Assembly (NCBI RefSeq): GCF_001542915.1
Contig: NZ_LNNH01000027.1
Location: forward strand, 62,001 to 126,000
Direction: 5' to 3'
Source of the DNA: Peribacillus simplex
Lineage (GTDB): Bacteria; Bacillota; Bacilli; Bacillales; DSM-1321
DNA: 64,000 nt
The position numbers were made by a program, and so were the translations under genes. The number at the start of each line of letters is the position of its first letter. Positions within the stretch are counted from its first letter, which is position 1. Shown one piece after another: positions 53,698-61,716 of the stretch. Under the pieces are notes generated by a model. It was given only the letters and a program-made list of their open reading frames with translations. It searched no databases and was not told the origin of the DNA.

Positions 53698-53838
53698 ATG
53701 ATGAGAGTGAACAATAAAATTAAAAATCTATCAGGAAATACAGTTAGGGCAAACAAAGGATTTAAAATTAACTGGAAAGATCAAGATAAGCTTCTTGTCT
53801 ATTATGAAAAATCTTCGAAAACTTATGAAATGGATTAA
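53698..53838 (+). CDS. Possible small protein, 46 aa
   Basis: MMRVNNKIKNLSGNTVRANK to YEMD, basic and soluble. GAGGAGGT lies 17 bases before the ATG; an in-frame TTG at 53692 is better spaced (11 bases). AT-rich like the gene that follows 37 bases later, with which it may form a unit. Confidence 0.4.
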   Translation: MMRVNNKIKNLSGNTVRANKGFKINWKDQDKLLVYYEKSSKTYEMD

Positions 53839-53875
53839 AGTGTGAATTGGACTAGTAGAAAAACAGGGAGGATTT

Positions 53876-54214
53876 ATGAAAATAAAGTGTAACTGCCCAC
53901 AAGATACACATGAGATTATAGTTGAGGCTGATTATGAAACAGATCCACTATGGTGTGAAAATTGTGGTGCTAATTTAGATATTGATGTTTTACCAGTAAG
54001 TCAGAATTTAATGAAAGAAGTTGAAAAATGGGCTATCAATTATGGTGAATGGATGGATTGGGAAAACGATAGATTGATGGTAAAGGGAGAATACCTAGAA
54101 ATGAAACATAATGAAATCGGGCAAAGTTTAACAATGAAAATAAAAGAGGAACTTGAAGGACTTTCAGTAGTTTTTAAACCTTCGGGCACTGCTGAACTCT
54201 ATAAAAAACTTTAG
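53876..54214 (+). CDS. Small zinc-ribbon-like protein, 112 aa
   Basis: Two cysteine pairs, KCNCPQD and WCENCGANLD, near the N-terminus could bind zinc; the remainder is charged and helical (MKEVEKWAINYGEWMDWEND, EIGQSLTMKIKEELEGL). GGGAGG precedes the ATG, so it is probably expressed. Function unknown. Base composition is more AT-rich than the housekeeping genes around, consistent with a mobile origin. Confidence 0.65.
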   Translation: MKIKCNCPQDTHEIIVEADYETDPLWCENCGANLDIDVLPVSQNLMKEVEKWAINYGEWMDWENDRLMVKGEYLEMKHNEIGQSLTMKIKEELEGLSVVFKPSGTAELYKKL

Positions 54215-54363
54215 GGGTGTCAGAGTATTCATGAAAGCAACAGTCCAAGAGTACCATGCAGCAAAGGACATGGCTGGCATATAAATTGTTTTTTTTCTAC
54301 GGTATTTATGCTTGAGAATAGTATACACATTATGCACAAATAAAAATGAATAGGGTGTTACGA

Positions 54364-54667
54364 ATGCATAAACATAACTCCTTTTATAGAAAAATTTGCA
54401 ACCATTGTTAAAAAAATAACTTGGTTAGAAACTAAAAAATATTGGAAGTTTGAAGGTGTGTTTGAAGTCCTGTATGAATTCAAACTGCAAGATTGGGTAA
54501 CTTATTCAGCTTTTCATGCCGTCTTGCAGTCTGTTTCCGACCATTGGTTAGAGCTAGGTACAGGGGAAGAAAAAAGTTTACTAGCCAGTAAAAATGCGGA
54601 GGAGTGCCAATTTATCCTCGGGAATATGGAGCTGGTTACGCTTACGCAACTTTCTGATTTACTATAA
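54364..54667 (+). pseudogene. Small hypothetical gene with a frameshift
   Basis: ATG 54364, after AGGGTG, begins MHK but its frame soon stops. One base off, the frame reads ITPFIEKFATIVKKITWLE and runs without break to 54667 (FKLQDWVTYSAFHAVLQSV, LSDLL). Removing one base near 54372 would give a single 100-residue protein. The part beginning at an internal GTG (54458) is open but has only a weak site. No family recognised. Confidence 0.5.
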
Positions 54668-54676
54668 CGGATTTCA

Positions 54677-54707
54677 AAGAGGCGCACCTAATAGCGGCCT
54701 CTTCTTT
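54677..54707. terminator. Terminator between convergent genes
   Basis: AAGAGGC / GCCTCTT stem with T/C-rich tail; the minus-strand TetR gene ends just beyond it. Confidence 0.55.
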
Positions 54708-54717
54708 CCCATGGGCT

Positions 54718-55296
54718 TTAACGTCCTATCAAACCGTAAAGGATAAGTTTTCCGATCTCCGCCGTTTTTGTTTGATACTCCTCTTTCGTTTCCCAGTTCG
54801 CCTGCATGCCCGCGACGGCATCAAGAAACTCCATGACTGTTTCCGTAGAAATGGTGGCATCGATTGCGCCTTCCTGTTTTCCAGATTCAATAAATACTTG
54901 CAAGATATCGCTCCGGACCTCACCTGCGCTTTCTTTAAATAAATCCACAAAAACGGCATCGTGCAGCGCTTCCTGTGAGAAGTGTTCTTCGAGGAGCTGG
55001 TGAGGCTTCTCGGCACAAATGGAAACCGCCCGCAGCAGTTTTTCTTTGAAGCTAATGTTTTCTAGAAGCAGGTCGTTCACCATCTGTGTTGCTTCCTGCA
55101 TCAGTATTCGTGCGCACTCCTTGATTACCCCTTCTTTGTTGCCAAAATAGTTGTAGATGGACACGGAGGATACGCCTGAAAGGGAGGCGATTTCATTGAT
55201 GCTGACGTTGGTGTATCCCTTGTTTCGGAATAGGTCCAGAGCCGCTTTGATGATGGCGTCTTTCTTTTTTTGCGTTCTGATTTCATATTTGTTCAT
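54718..55296 (-). CDS. TetR/AcrR-family transcriptional regulator
   Basis: 192 aa. TetR headpiece KDAIIKAALDLFRNKGYTNV, SINEIASLSGVSSVSIYNYF, GNKEGVIKECARILM; then an all-helical ligand domain. AGAGGGA precedes the ATG. Divergent from a ketopantoate-reductase-like gene; the intergenic region holds two 34-bp inverted repeats suited to TetR dimers, so it probably represses both. Ligand unknown. Confidence 0.87.
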   Translation of the reverse strand: MNKYEIRTQKKKDAIIKAALDLFRNKGYTNVSINEIASLSGVSSVSIYNYFGNKEGVIKECARILMQEATQMVNDLLLENISFKEKLLRAVSICAEKPHQLLEEHFSQEALHDAVFVDLFKESAGEVRSDILQVFIESGKQEGAIDATISTETVMEFLDAVAGMQANWETKEEYQTKTAEIGKLILYGLIGR

Positions 55297-55344
55297 GACA
55301 TTCCCTCTTATTCGTTAATACAAGTATTATGACATAAAACAGAT

Positions 55345-55442
55345 AGTTTTTAAACATATCTAGTTATATTTAAAAACTTTTGACAAACTGCAAAGATTTC
55401 TGTACATTAGTTTTTAAATATAGTTATTTAAATTAAAAAACT
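55345..55442 (+). promoter_or_regulatory. Promoter bracketed by twin 34-bp operators
   Basis: TTGACA (55380) and TACATT (55403) are 17 bases apart. Operator 1 (55345-55378) has arms AGTTTTTAAA and TTTAAAAACT; operator 2 (55409-55442) has AGTTTTTAAA and TTAAAAAACT. Both have the same length and 14-base centres and lie right before the -35 and right after the -10, centres 64 bases apart. Confidence 0.78.
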
Positions 55443-55460
55443 TTCAAGGGGGAAAACAAG

Positions 55461-56420
55461 ATGAAAATATTAATGTTTGGTAGAGGCGTTATGGCGACAC
55501 AGTACGGATGGGCGCTAGAAAAAGCGGGAAATGAGGTGGATTTCTATGTGCGGCCGGGAAGGGCTGCCCAATACGGTCCGTATGTTGACCTAGATATACT
55601 GGATGGCAGAAAAAGCAGGAAGGGGGACCAGGTCCTGGAGAGATGGTTTATAAATATGCGTGAGGAGATCAGTCCCAATCACGACTATGACCTCATTTTT
55701 CTCAGCGTTAACCACGAGCAGTTCGAGGAAGCGTCTAAAGTAGTAAGCAAACTCGCGGGAAAGGCCACGATTTTAATTTTCAATAATGTGTGGGATGATC
55801 AAGAGACTGTAGCGGCACGGCTGCCCAAAGAGCAAATATTGTGGGGCTTTCCAGGTGGAGGCGGAGGCTTTAGGGGCAAAAATAAATTGGAAGCCGGATT
55901 CATGAAGTCGATTTACTTGGAATCCGCTGCTACCGCTGCCTCTGTAAAAAGGCACGAAGATGTCGTCGATATGTTCAAACAGGCCGGCTTCTCCGTATCC
56001 TTGCAAAAAGACATGTACGTCTGGTATTTGCAACATTTCATCATGAATGCCGGTATGGCGGCGCAGGCCTTGAAGCTGGGAAGTTATCAAAATATGTATC
56101 AGTCGCCAAAACACGTGAAGCCAGCTGTGCTGTTAATGCGCGAGATGCTTCCGCTGATTCGGGCGAAAGGACGCAAGCCTGGTTTGGGCACCGCGCTCAT
56201 GCTGCACCTGCCTGCAGGATTGATGGGGTATGGCGTATTTAAAGTGATTACCGGTGGCACGCTCGCAGGCGCAATCATGGAACGGATGGAAGATACGGCC
56301 TATATCTCCCAAGAATCGTTCGCCCTCTTCCCAAGGGATATCCTGGCCGATGCGAGAAAGCTTAGCATCGAACTTCCGCGGCTCACGGCACTAGAACCCT
56401 ATTTTCGGATGAAAGACTAA
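55461..56420 (+). CDS. Ketopantoate-reductase-like oxidoreductase (ApbA/PanE fold)
   Basis: 319 aa. N-terminal NAD(P)-binding Rossmann domain MKILMFGRGVMATQYGWALE with VDFYVRPGR as the cofactor-specifying strand, and a C-terminal helical domain where VWYLQHFIMNAGMAAQALKL replaces the KLxxNxxxN helix of PanE. The canonical catalytic lysine and asparagine are not clearly kept, so it is probably not a true pantothenate enzyme. Under control of the divergent TetR protein. AAGGGGG lies before the ATG. Confidence 0.8.
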   Translation: MKILMFGRGVMATQYGWALEKAGNEVDFYVRPGRAAQYGPYVDLDILDGRKSRKGDQVLERWFINMREEISPNHDYDLIFLSVNHEQFEEASKVVSKLAGKATILIFNNVWDDQETVAARLPKEQILWGFPGGGGGFRGKNKLEAGFMKSIYLESAATAASVKRHEDVVDMFKQAGFSVSLQKDMYVWYLQHFIMNAGMAAQALKLGSYQNMYQSPKHVKPAVLLMREMLPLIRAKGRKPGLGTALMLHLPAGLMGYGVFKVITGGTLAGAIMERMEDTAYISQESFALFPRDILADARKLSIELPRLTALEPYFRMKD

Positions 56421-56431
56421 TTGTATGGATG

Positions 56432-56772
56432 CAAAATCCGCGAGTAAAGCGCCGCAACATTGAGAAAAGCCCTAATTCGCGAGTAAAGGTGCAGAATTGG
56501 CGAGTAAATCGCCCAAACTTTGAGGAAAGTGCCAATTCGCGAGTAAAGTCGTCAAACTCGCGAGTAAAAGTGCTGAATTCGCGAGAAAAGTCGTCAAATT
56601 TGCGAGTAAAGGTGCAAAACTCGCGAGTAAAGTGGCTAAATTGGTGAGTAAAGATGCAAAACTCGCGAGTAAAGGGCCGAAATCAGACGAGTAAAGCGCC
56701 GGAACATTGAGAAAAGCACCAACTCGCGAGTAAAGTTGAAAAATTCATGAGTAAAGTCGCAAAATGGATGAG
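56432..56772. repeat. Tandem repeat array 3, 21-bp period
   Basis: About sixteen degenerate copies of AAYTCGCGAGTAAAGNNGC; the most regular part is 56540-56670. Frames through it encode repeats of RVK-SSN type and are not genes. It fills most of 56421-56878. Confidence 0.9.
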
Positions 56773-56878
56773 TTTTGCCATTTTCCTTATTCTTTTCACA
56801 CCCTCATATGGAAGCGTGCAGGATGAAACTTTTTTCTGGTTCATTCGTATATGTTAACATCTGGAAAGGTGGGGTGAC

Positions 56879-57280
56879 ATGGACGGCTTTGATGTAAGTG
56901 AGGATTGGATGTTCAGCGGGGCTTCAGACTTAATCGGAATCATGTTTGTTATCCTTTTTATCATCTTTATCTTTCAATTAATCAACGGGCTCAGTCAATG
57001 GAAGAAAAACGAGGAATCCCCACGTTTGGCTGTTCCTGCCGTTGTGAAAAGTAAACGGACGAAAGTGACGGGACATGTTCACACAAACGAGCAACATATC
57101 TCTTCGCAAAGTAGCTCAACGGCCTATTACATTACTTTTGAATTTGAGGGTGGAGATCGGTTCGAATTCCATCTTTCGGGCAAGGAGTTTGGGATGCTTG
57201 CAGAAGGGGATAGCGGTACGTTAACCTTCCAAGGAACAAGGTATCTTGGTTTTGCCAGGAAGGATCATGGAGTCTCATAA
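56879..57280 (+). CDS. DUF2500-family membrane protein
   Basis: 133 aa. One N-terminal membrane helix (IGIMFVILFIIFIFQLI), then a DUF2500 beta domain: VPAVVKSKRTKVTGHV, AYYITFEFEGGDRFEFHLSG and GDSGTLTFQGTRYLGFAR. Role unknown. ATG after GGTGGGGTGAC. A small zinc-ribbon gene follows after 39 bases and may be cotranscribed. Confidence 0.83.
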   Translation: MDGFDVSEDWMFSGASDLIGIMFVILFIIFIFQLINGLSQWKKNEESPRLAVPAVVKSKRTKVTGHVHTNEQHISSQSSSTAYYITFEFEGGDRFEFHLSGKEFGMLAEGDSGTLTFQGTRYLGFARKDHGVS

Positions 57281-57319
57281 TCGCTGAGCTCTGTAACTAA
57301 AATTCGGGAGAGTGAAATC

Positions 57320-57523
57320 ATGAATGAAAAAGGGTGCTTGAAATGCGGCAGCAAGGATGCGGCCAAGAAGGACGTAGCCATGACTGGAACAGGGTTGTCA
57401 AAGATGTTCGATGTCCAGAATAATCAATTCACGGTCGTGTATTGCAAGCAGTGCGGTTATTCGGAGTTTTATAATAAGCAATCATCGGCAGGCAGTAATT
57501 TGCTCGATTTATTCTTCGGATGA
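57320..57523 (+). CDS. Small zinc-ribbon protein
   Basis: 67 aa with two CxxC knuckles, GCLKCGSKD and VYCKQCGYSE, flanking MTGTGLSKMFDVQNNQFTVV. This spacing and the GYSEFY ending match the short zinc-ribbon family PF09855-type proteins, whose role is unknown. GGGAGAG precedes the ATG; a terminator follows. Confidence 0.8.
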   Translation: MNEKGCLKCGSKDAAKKDVAMTGTGLSKMFDVQNNQFTVVYCKQCGYSEFYNKQSSAGSNLLDLFFG

Positions 57524-57538
57524 TCACGGTAAGCAGAG

Positions 57539-57566
57539 AATCTCCTTTTAACCGAAAGGAGATTTT
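57539..57566 (+). terminator. Intrinsic terminator
   Basis: AATCTCCTTT / AAAGGAGATT stem with T-run. Confidence 0.8.
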
Positions 57567-57757
57567 TCATTGTTCATGTTTGTTGGTTTAAGAAAAAAGG
57601 CAAGCTGGACCTTTAATACAATTTACGTGAATAGGCAGTCGTTTGGTCGACTCTACCCCGGGATAGCCGTTGTAAATGTGGGCCAATATCATCACTCGTG
57701 ACGGAATGCCCGAGAAATGATAGCATAAGCTAAAACGAATAGGTTAGGAGAGAGTAC

Positions 57758-58654
57758 ATGAATAGAATGGCCGTTCTTCAGCTGTCGGTGGCGATGGCGA
57801 TCTTTGGTTCCGTCGGTTTCTTTTCGGAACGGACGGGACTTCCAGCATTGGAATTGGTTTTTGTTCGCTGTATCTGTGCTGCGGTATTCCTATGTGCGGC
57901 CTGGATGGCTACAGGGCATTTCAAACGGGAGAAATGGGATGTCAGAGAGGGAATGTTGATTAGTTTTTGTGCGGTGGCCAACTTGTTAAACTGGATATTC
58001 CTCTTTAAATCATTTGAGCTGATTTCGGTGACCATTGCGATTTCGCTCTATCATTTAGCCCCGATCATTGTGCTGATCATCGGCAGCTTCATCTTCAGGG
58101 AGAGGCTGTCTTTATTCTCCATCCTGGCCATATCACTATGTTTCATAGGCACATTACTGATCATGGGAACGGATGGTTTTCAATCGTCATCTCCTGAATG
58201 GGAAGGAATCATGTATGGCATCATCGCGGCGTTTTTCTATGCGGCAACGATGCTTTTAGGAAAGTCGATTACAAAGACGAGTGTGTATGCGACCACGTTC
58301 CTGCAAATGTTCATCGGCTTTTTACTGCTGCTTCCATTTGTTGATTTCCACGCGTACACAACGCTGCATGCTTCGCAATGGTTTTACACGGTACTGACCG
58401 GCATCGTCCATACTGGCGTCGTTTATCTTTTGTTTTTCAATAGCATTCGTCATTTGCCTACAAATGTAGTGTCCTTCATGATTTTTGTGGATCCGGCAGT
58501 TGCCATCCTATTGGATATCCTGCTTTCGGGATTTGTGCCGAACATGGTTCAAATCTTTGGCATTTCATTGATTTTTCTTGGGATGATCTATTCACTCATG
58601 ACGACAAGACCGACTGAAAATGAGGTCATGCAGAAAAGGCCCCACACCATGTGA
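57758..58654 (+). CDS. EamA/DMT-family transporter
   Basis: 298 aa, ten membrane helices in two EamA halves (first MAIFGSVGFFSERTGLPALE, second from WEGIMYGIIAAFFYAATMLL). Different from the EamA protein at 11662. Likely metabolite exporter; substrate unknown. GGAGAG precedes the ATG. Its stop codon lies within the terminator hairpin. Confidence 0.87.
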   Translation: MNRMAVLQLSVAMAIFGSVGFFSERTGLPALELVFVRCICAAVFLCAAWMATGHFKREKWDVREGMLISFCAVANLLNWIFLFKSFELISVTIAISLYHLAPIIVLIIGSFIFRERLSLFSILAISLCFIGTLLIMGTDGFQSSSPEWEGIMYGIIAAFFYAATMLLGKSITKTSVYATTFLQMFIGFLLLLPFVDFHAYTTLHASQWFYTVLTGIVHTGVVYLLFFNSIRHLPTNVVSFMIFVDPAVAILLDILLSGFVPNMVQIFGISLIFLGMIYSLMTTRPTENEVMQKRPHTM

Positions 58655-58664
58655 GGCCTTTTTT
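58634..58664. terminator. Bidirectional terminator
   Basis: AAAAGGCC / GGCCTTTT stem reinforced by CACA / TGTG; A-run before, T-run after. Overlaps the end of the EamA gene and serves the convergent GH18 gene too. Confidence 0.8.
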
Positions 58665-58672
58665 CTACTTAT

Positions 58673-60190
58673 TCATTGATTAAAGTGATAGACATCCCAA
58701 ATATCAGCCGTTTCCGCTCCGATGTACCAAGCGGCTACCCCGCCTAGTTGGTTTTGTCTGACAAGGTCAAGACGAAGCGTCATCGATTTTTTATCTTCCA
58801 TCCATATTTGATGTTTTTCGCCTTTGGATGTGTATTCGACGTAATTTTGTGAGGTGTTTTTATCCCATACTTTTTTAAGTTTATGAGCCGAAACGATACG
58901 GTTGACCTCAGCCATGTTGCGGTCATGGCTTGTCACTTCACCGGTCGATAAATCGGTTACCCATTCCCGCGTATAAAATGGCACCGCCAGGATGATTTTA
59001 TGGGCAGGCACGTCCTTCATTAAAAGCCTGGTTCCTTCTTTGATCCAAGGCAAGGAGGAAACCGACCCAGCCACTGGACTTCCGCCCCAATGTTCGTCAT
59101 ACCCCATGATGATGATATAGTCCGCGATTTTGCCAAGTTCCTTCCTATCGAGGCTTTTTGACCAAAACGGATCTTCGTTTTCCCGGGTGACATCCACGGA
59201 TATCGTGATTCCATGAGGTTTTAGCGCTTTTTTCAATTCGCTTATGAAAAGGACAAAGTCTTTCTTATTTTTGGGATCGATGTTTTCAAAATCGACATTG
59301 ATTCCATCACTGTTCGTTTTAACTAGTGAATCGCGCAAAGCTGTAACCAGTTTCTGGCGTTTTTTTTCATTGCCCAGTACAGAACCAGTTAAAGCGGGAT
59401 CGAATTTATTGCCAATCAGCTGCCACACTTTTTTTCCTTGTTTATGAGCGGTTTGGACGTATTTTGTATCGACAGAAGCGGAAACGAAATGACCGGAATC
59501 CGTCAGTGTATAGGAACGTGGAGATACTACATTCAAGTTGGGCTGTTTAAGCTGCTGGGTGTAGTTTTCCTGCGATCCATTATGTTTCCAGCCCATGACG
59601 ATACGCTTTTGCGCCTTTTTAGGAAAGAGAGATTTCTTGATCCAGCCTTTTTTACCGTCAAGCAATTGAACCTGGTAGTAATAATCGGGAAGCTTCAATT
59701 TTTGCCCGACGTTAAGTGAAGTCTTCCGCAAGTTATTCAATTTTGTCAAATCGCTCACGGCTACCTCGTATTTATTCGAGATTTTCCACAATGTATCACC
59801 TGATACAACGGTATGTATCTTATATTTTTGAGGAATCTTCAGCTTTTGGCCAACGATGATATCGGAAGAACCTAATTTGTTTTCTTTTTGTATATCACCG
59901 ATCGAAACACCATATTGATTGGCTACCTTCCATAATGTGTTTCCGGCTATGACTGTATGCACAATAGGCTTTGCCGAATCCCCGGCGATAGTCGAAATGA
60001 CGGGAAAACGTTCGCCCTTTTTCAAGGTCTTGCGTATAGTGGAACCGAGTGCAGGAGAGCTGTAAACCTTTGTATTGTCCGCTTTAACCGAGCCTACGTA
60101 CAAGGTATTGCTTGCTGCCTTGCCGCTTTCTGGAAAGAAACAAATACAAAGAAGGCTTAACATAATAAGACATCCAACGTGTTTTTTCAC
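58673..60190 (-). CDS. LysM-containing GH18 glycosidase (spore/cell-wall type)
   Basis: 505 aa. Signal peptide (1-25), an SH3-like stretch (about 28-60), two LysM modules (VHTVIAGNTLWKVANQYGVS at about 76 and IHTVVSGDTLWKISNKYEVA at about 125), a short linker, and a GH18 barrel (about 190-505) with DGINVDFENID (catalytic Glu about 301), IIIMGYDEHWGG and AAWYIGAETADIWDV. The lack of an Asp-x-x-Asp pair before DFE differs slightly from chitinases but fits YaaH/YkvQ-type peptidoglycan N-acetylglucosaminidases. Start GTG, GGAGA about 11 bases before. Likely acts on cortex or cell wall. Confidence 0.87.
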   Translation of the reverse strand: MKKHVGCLIMLSLLCICFFPESGKAASNTLYVGSVKADNTKVYSSPALGSTIRKTLKKGERFPVISTIAGDSAKPIVHTVIAGNTLWKVANQYGVSIGDIQKENKLGSSDIIVGQKLKIPQKYKIHTVVSGDTLWKISNKYEVAVSDLTKLNNLRKTSLNVGQKLKLPDYYYQVQLLDGKKGWIKKSLFPKKAQKRIVMGWKHNGSQENYTQQLKQPNLNVVSPRSYTLTDSGHFVSASVDTKYVQTAHKQGKKVWQLIGNKFDPALTGSVLGNEKKRQKLVTALRDSLVKTNSDGINVDFENIDPKNKKDFVLFISELKKALKPHGITISVDVTRENEDPFWSKSLDRKELGKIADYIIIMGYDEHWGGSPVAGSVSSLPWIKEGTRLLMKDVPAHKIILAVPFYTREWVTDLSTGEVTSHDRNMAEVNRIVSAHKLKKVWDKNTSQNYVEYTSKGEKHQIWMEDKKSMTLRLDLVRQNQLGGVAAWYIGAETADIWDVYHFNQ

Positions 60191-60308
60191 TATTATTCTA
60201 TTCTCCTTAAATGTTGATCATTTTAACTTCACTAGTTTACTATGGAGAATCACGACAACATAGAGGTACATTGTGGAAGAAATGAGGGAAGTCTTCGATA
60301 CAGTGACC

Positions 60309-60430
60309 AATTCGAAGATAAAACGCTGAACTCGTCGATAAAAGCGCCAAACTTGCGGATAAAATGCAGAATTCGTCGATAAAGGCACCAAACTTGCGGA
60401 TGAAATGAAGATTTCGTAGATGATAAAGGA
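60309..60430. repeat. Tandem repeat array 4, ~20-21-bp period
   Basis: Five to six degenerate copies like AACTCGTCGATAAAAGCGCC alternating with AACTTGCGGATAAAATGC. Resembles array 3. Lies in the divergent gap between the GH18 and desaturase genes. Confidence 0.8.
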
Positions 60431-60499
60431 TAAAAACGAAGTTGGGGTTTCTACCATTTTTCATATTCTAGTGATGCGCAGTTGGGAAATTTTTGTATA

Positions 60500-60564
60500 T
60501 GACATATGTCACCTGCTCGTCATGACACCTGGTACTAATAATGTCATGATCATTTCCTTATAAT
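60500..60564 (+). promoter_or_regulatory. Desaturase promoter with DesR-type boxes
   Basis: Two GTCATGAY boxes (60519-60526 and 60543-60550), 24 bases apart, resemble the TCATGAC boxes bound by DesR before Bacillus subtilis des. A strong -10 (TATAAT, 60559) lacks a good -35, as expected for an activated promoter. A further palindrome TGACATATGTCA lies at 60500-60511. Confidence 0.68.
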
Positions 60565-60600
60565 AAGGTTACGACATATAAAGGGAAGTGCAATTGATTA

Positions 60601-61632
60601 ATGACTATACAAAATACGAAAAATTTGAGAAAACAAATTGCTCCTTTTGAACAATCAACGACAAAGGAAAGTATCTGGCAGATCATCAATACGATCGGAC
60701 CGTTTCTTATTTTATGGTACCTTGCTTATATGAGCCTTTCCGTATCATATTGGTTAACTTTGATCCCAGCCATACTGGCTGCGGGCTTCCTGACACGAAT
60801 CTTCATCATTTTTCATGATTGTACACATCATTCCTTTTTTAAAAATCGCCGTGCAAATAGAATAGTCGGGACATGTATGGGTGTTTTGACTTTATTCCCT
60901 TTTGATCAATGGGGTCATGAGCATTCGGTTCATCACGCTACAAGCGGCAACTTGGATAAGCGGGGGACAGGCGATATCTGGACCCTTACGGTGGATGAAT
61001 ATTTGGCAGCGCCGCTTAAGCTTCGTTTTGCCTATCGTTTTTATCGCAATCCATTGGTCATGTTTGGTTTGGGTCCGATTTATGTATTCCTTCTTAAGAA
61101 TAGGTTCAACCGTAAAGGTGCTAGAAAGAAGGAAAAAATGAATACGTATTTGACGAATGCATTGATCGCCGTTCTAGTAGTATTGCTTTGCCTGGCAGTA
61201 GGCTGGCAGTCGTTCCTTCTGGTACAAGGTACCATCTTCATGATTTCTGGTTCAGTGGGCATTTGGCTGTTTTACGTCCAGCACACATTCGAGGACTCTT
61301 ATTTTGAAGAAAATGAGGAGTGGGAATATGTATTGGCAGCAGTGGAAGGAAGTTCTTTTTATAAGCTTCCGAAATTGATGCAGTTCCTTACAGGCAATAT
61401 CGGCTACCATCATGTGCATCATTTGAGTCCAAGGGTTCCTAACTATAAATTGGAAATGGCTCACAATAATACGGAGCCTTTGGAGAACGTCCCGACGATC
61501 ACGCTTGCGACAAGCTTGCAGTCGCTCCGTTTCCGCTTATGGGATGAAGAAAACAAGAATTTTGTTAGCTTTAAGGACATAAAATATATAACGAAAAAAA
61601 GTGTGCCTGTTCAAGTGAAATCTGAACTATGA
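60601..61632 (+). CDS. des: Acyl-lipid fatty acid desaturase (Des-like)
   Basis: 343 aa membrane di-iron enzyme that introduces a cis double bond into membrane phospholipid acyl chains, in Bacillus subtilis at delta-5 on cold shock. Three histidine boxes: HDCTHH (about residue 78), HEHSVHH (about 105) and HHVHH (about 268); four to six hydrophobic segments. GGGAAG lies ten bases before the ATG. Promoter carries DesR-like boxes. A terminator follows, then a DesR-like gene; no DesK kinase is in the window. Confidence 0.93.
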   Translation: MTIQNTKNLRKQIAPFEQSTTKESIWQIINTIGPFLILWYLAYMSLSVSYWLTLIPAILAAGFLTRIFIIFHDCTHHSFFKNRRANRIVGTCMGVLTLFPFDQWGHEHSVHHATSGNLDKRGTGDIWTLTVDEYLAAPLKLRFAYRFYRNPLVMFGLGPIYVFLLKNRFNRKGARKKEKMNTYLTNALIAVLVVLLCLAVGWQSFLLVQGTIFMISGSVGIWLFYVQHTFEDSYFEENEEWEYVLAAVEGSSFYKLPKLMQFLTGNIGYHHVHHLSPRVPNYKLEMAHNNTEPLENVPTITLATSLQSLRFRLWDEENKNFVSFKDIKYITKKSVPVQVKSEL

Positions 61633-61648
61633 CACCAATGTGATTTCG

Positions 61649-61685
61649 GACTCCCTTCATAATCCTTGGATTTGGGGGAGTCTTT
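61649..61685 (+). terminator. Intrinsic terminator of des
   Basis: GACTCCC / GGGAGTC stem with short T-run; it would attenuate read-through into the regulator gene. Confidence 0.6.
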
Positions 61686-61716
61686 GTTGGTTATTCGATC
61701 AAGGAGGGAACGTAAA

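Noticed and set aside
56429-56647. 72-codon frame rich in RVK and SSN
   Set aside because: Translation of tandem array 3; the 21-bp period is a multiple of three, so frames stay open by chance.
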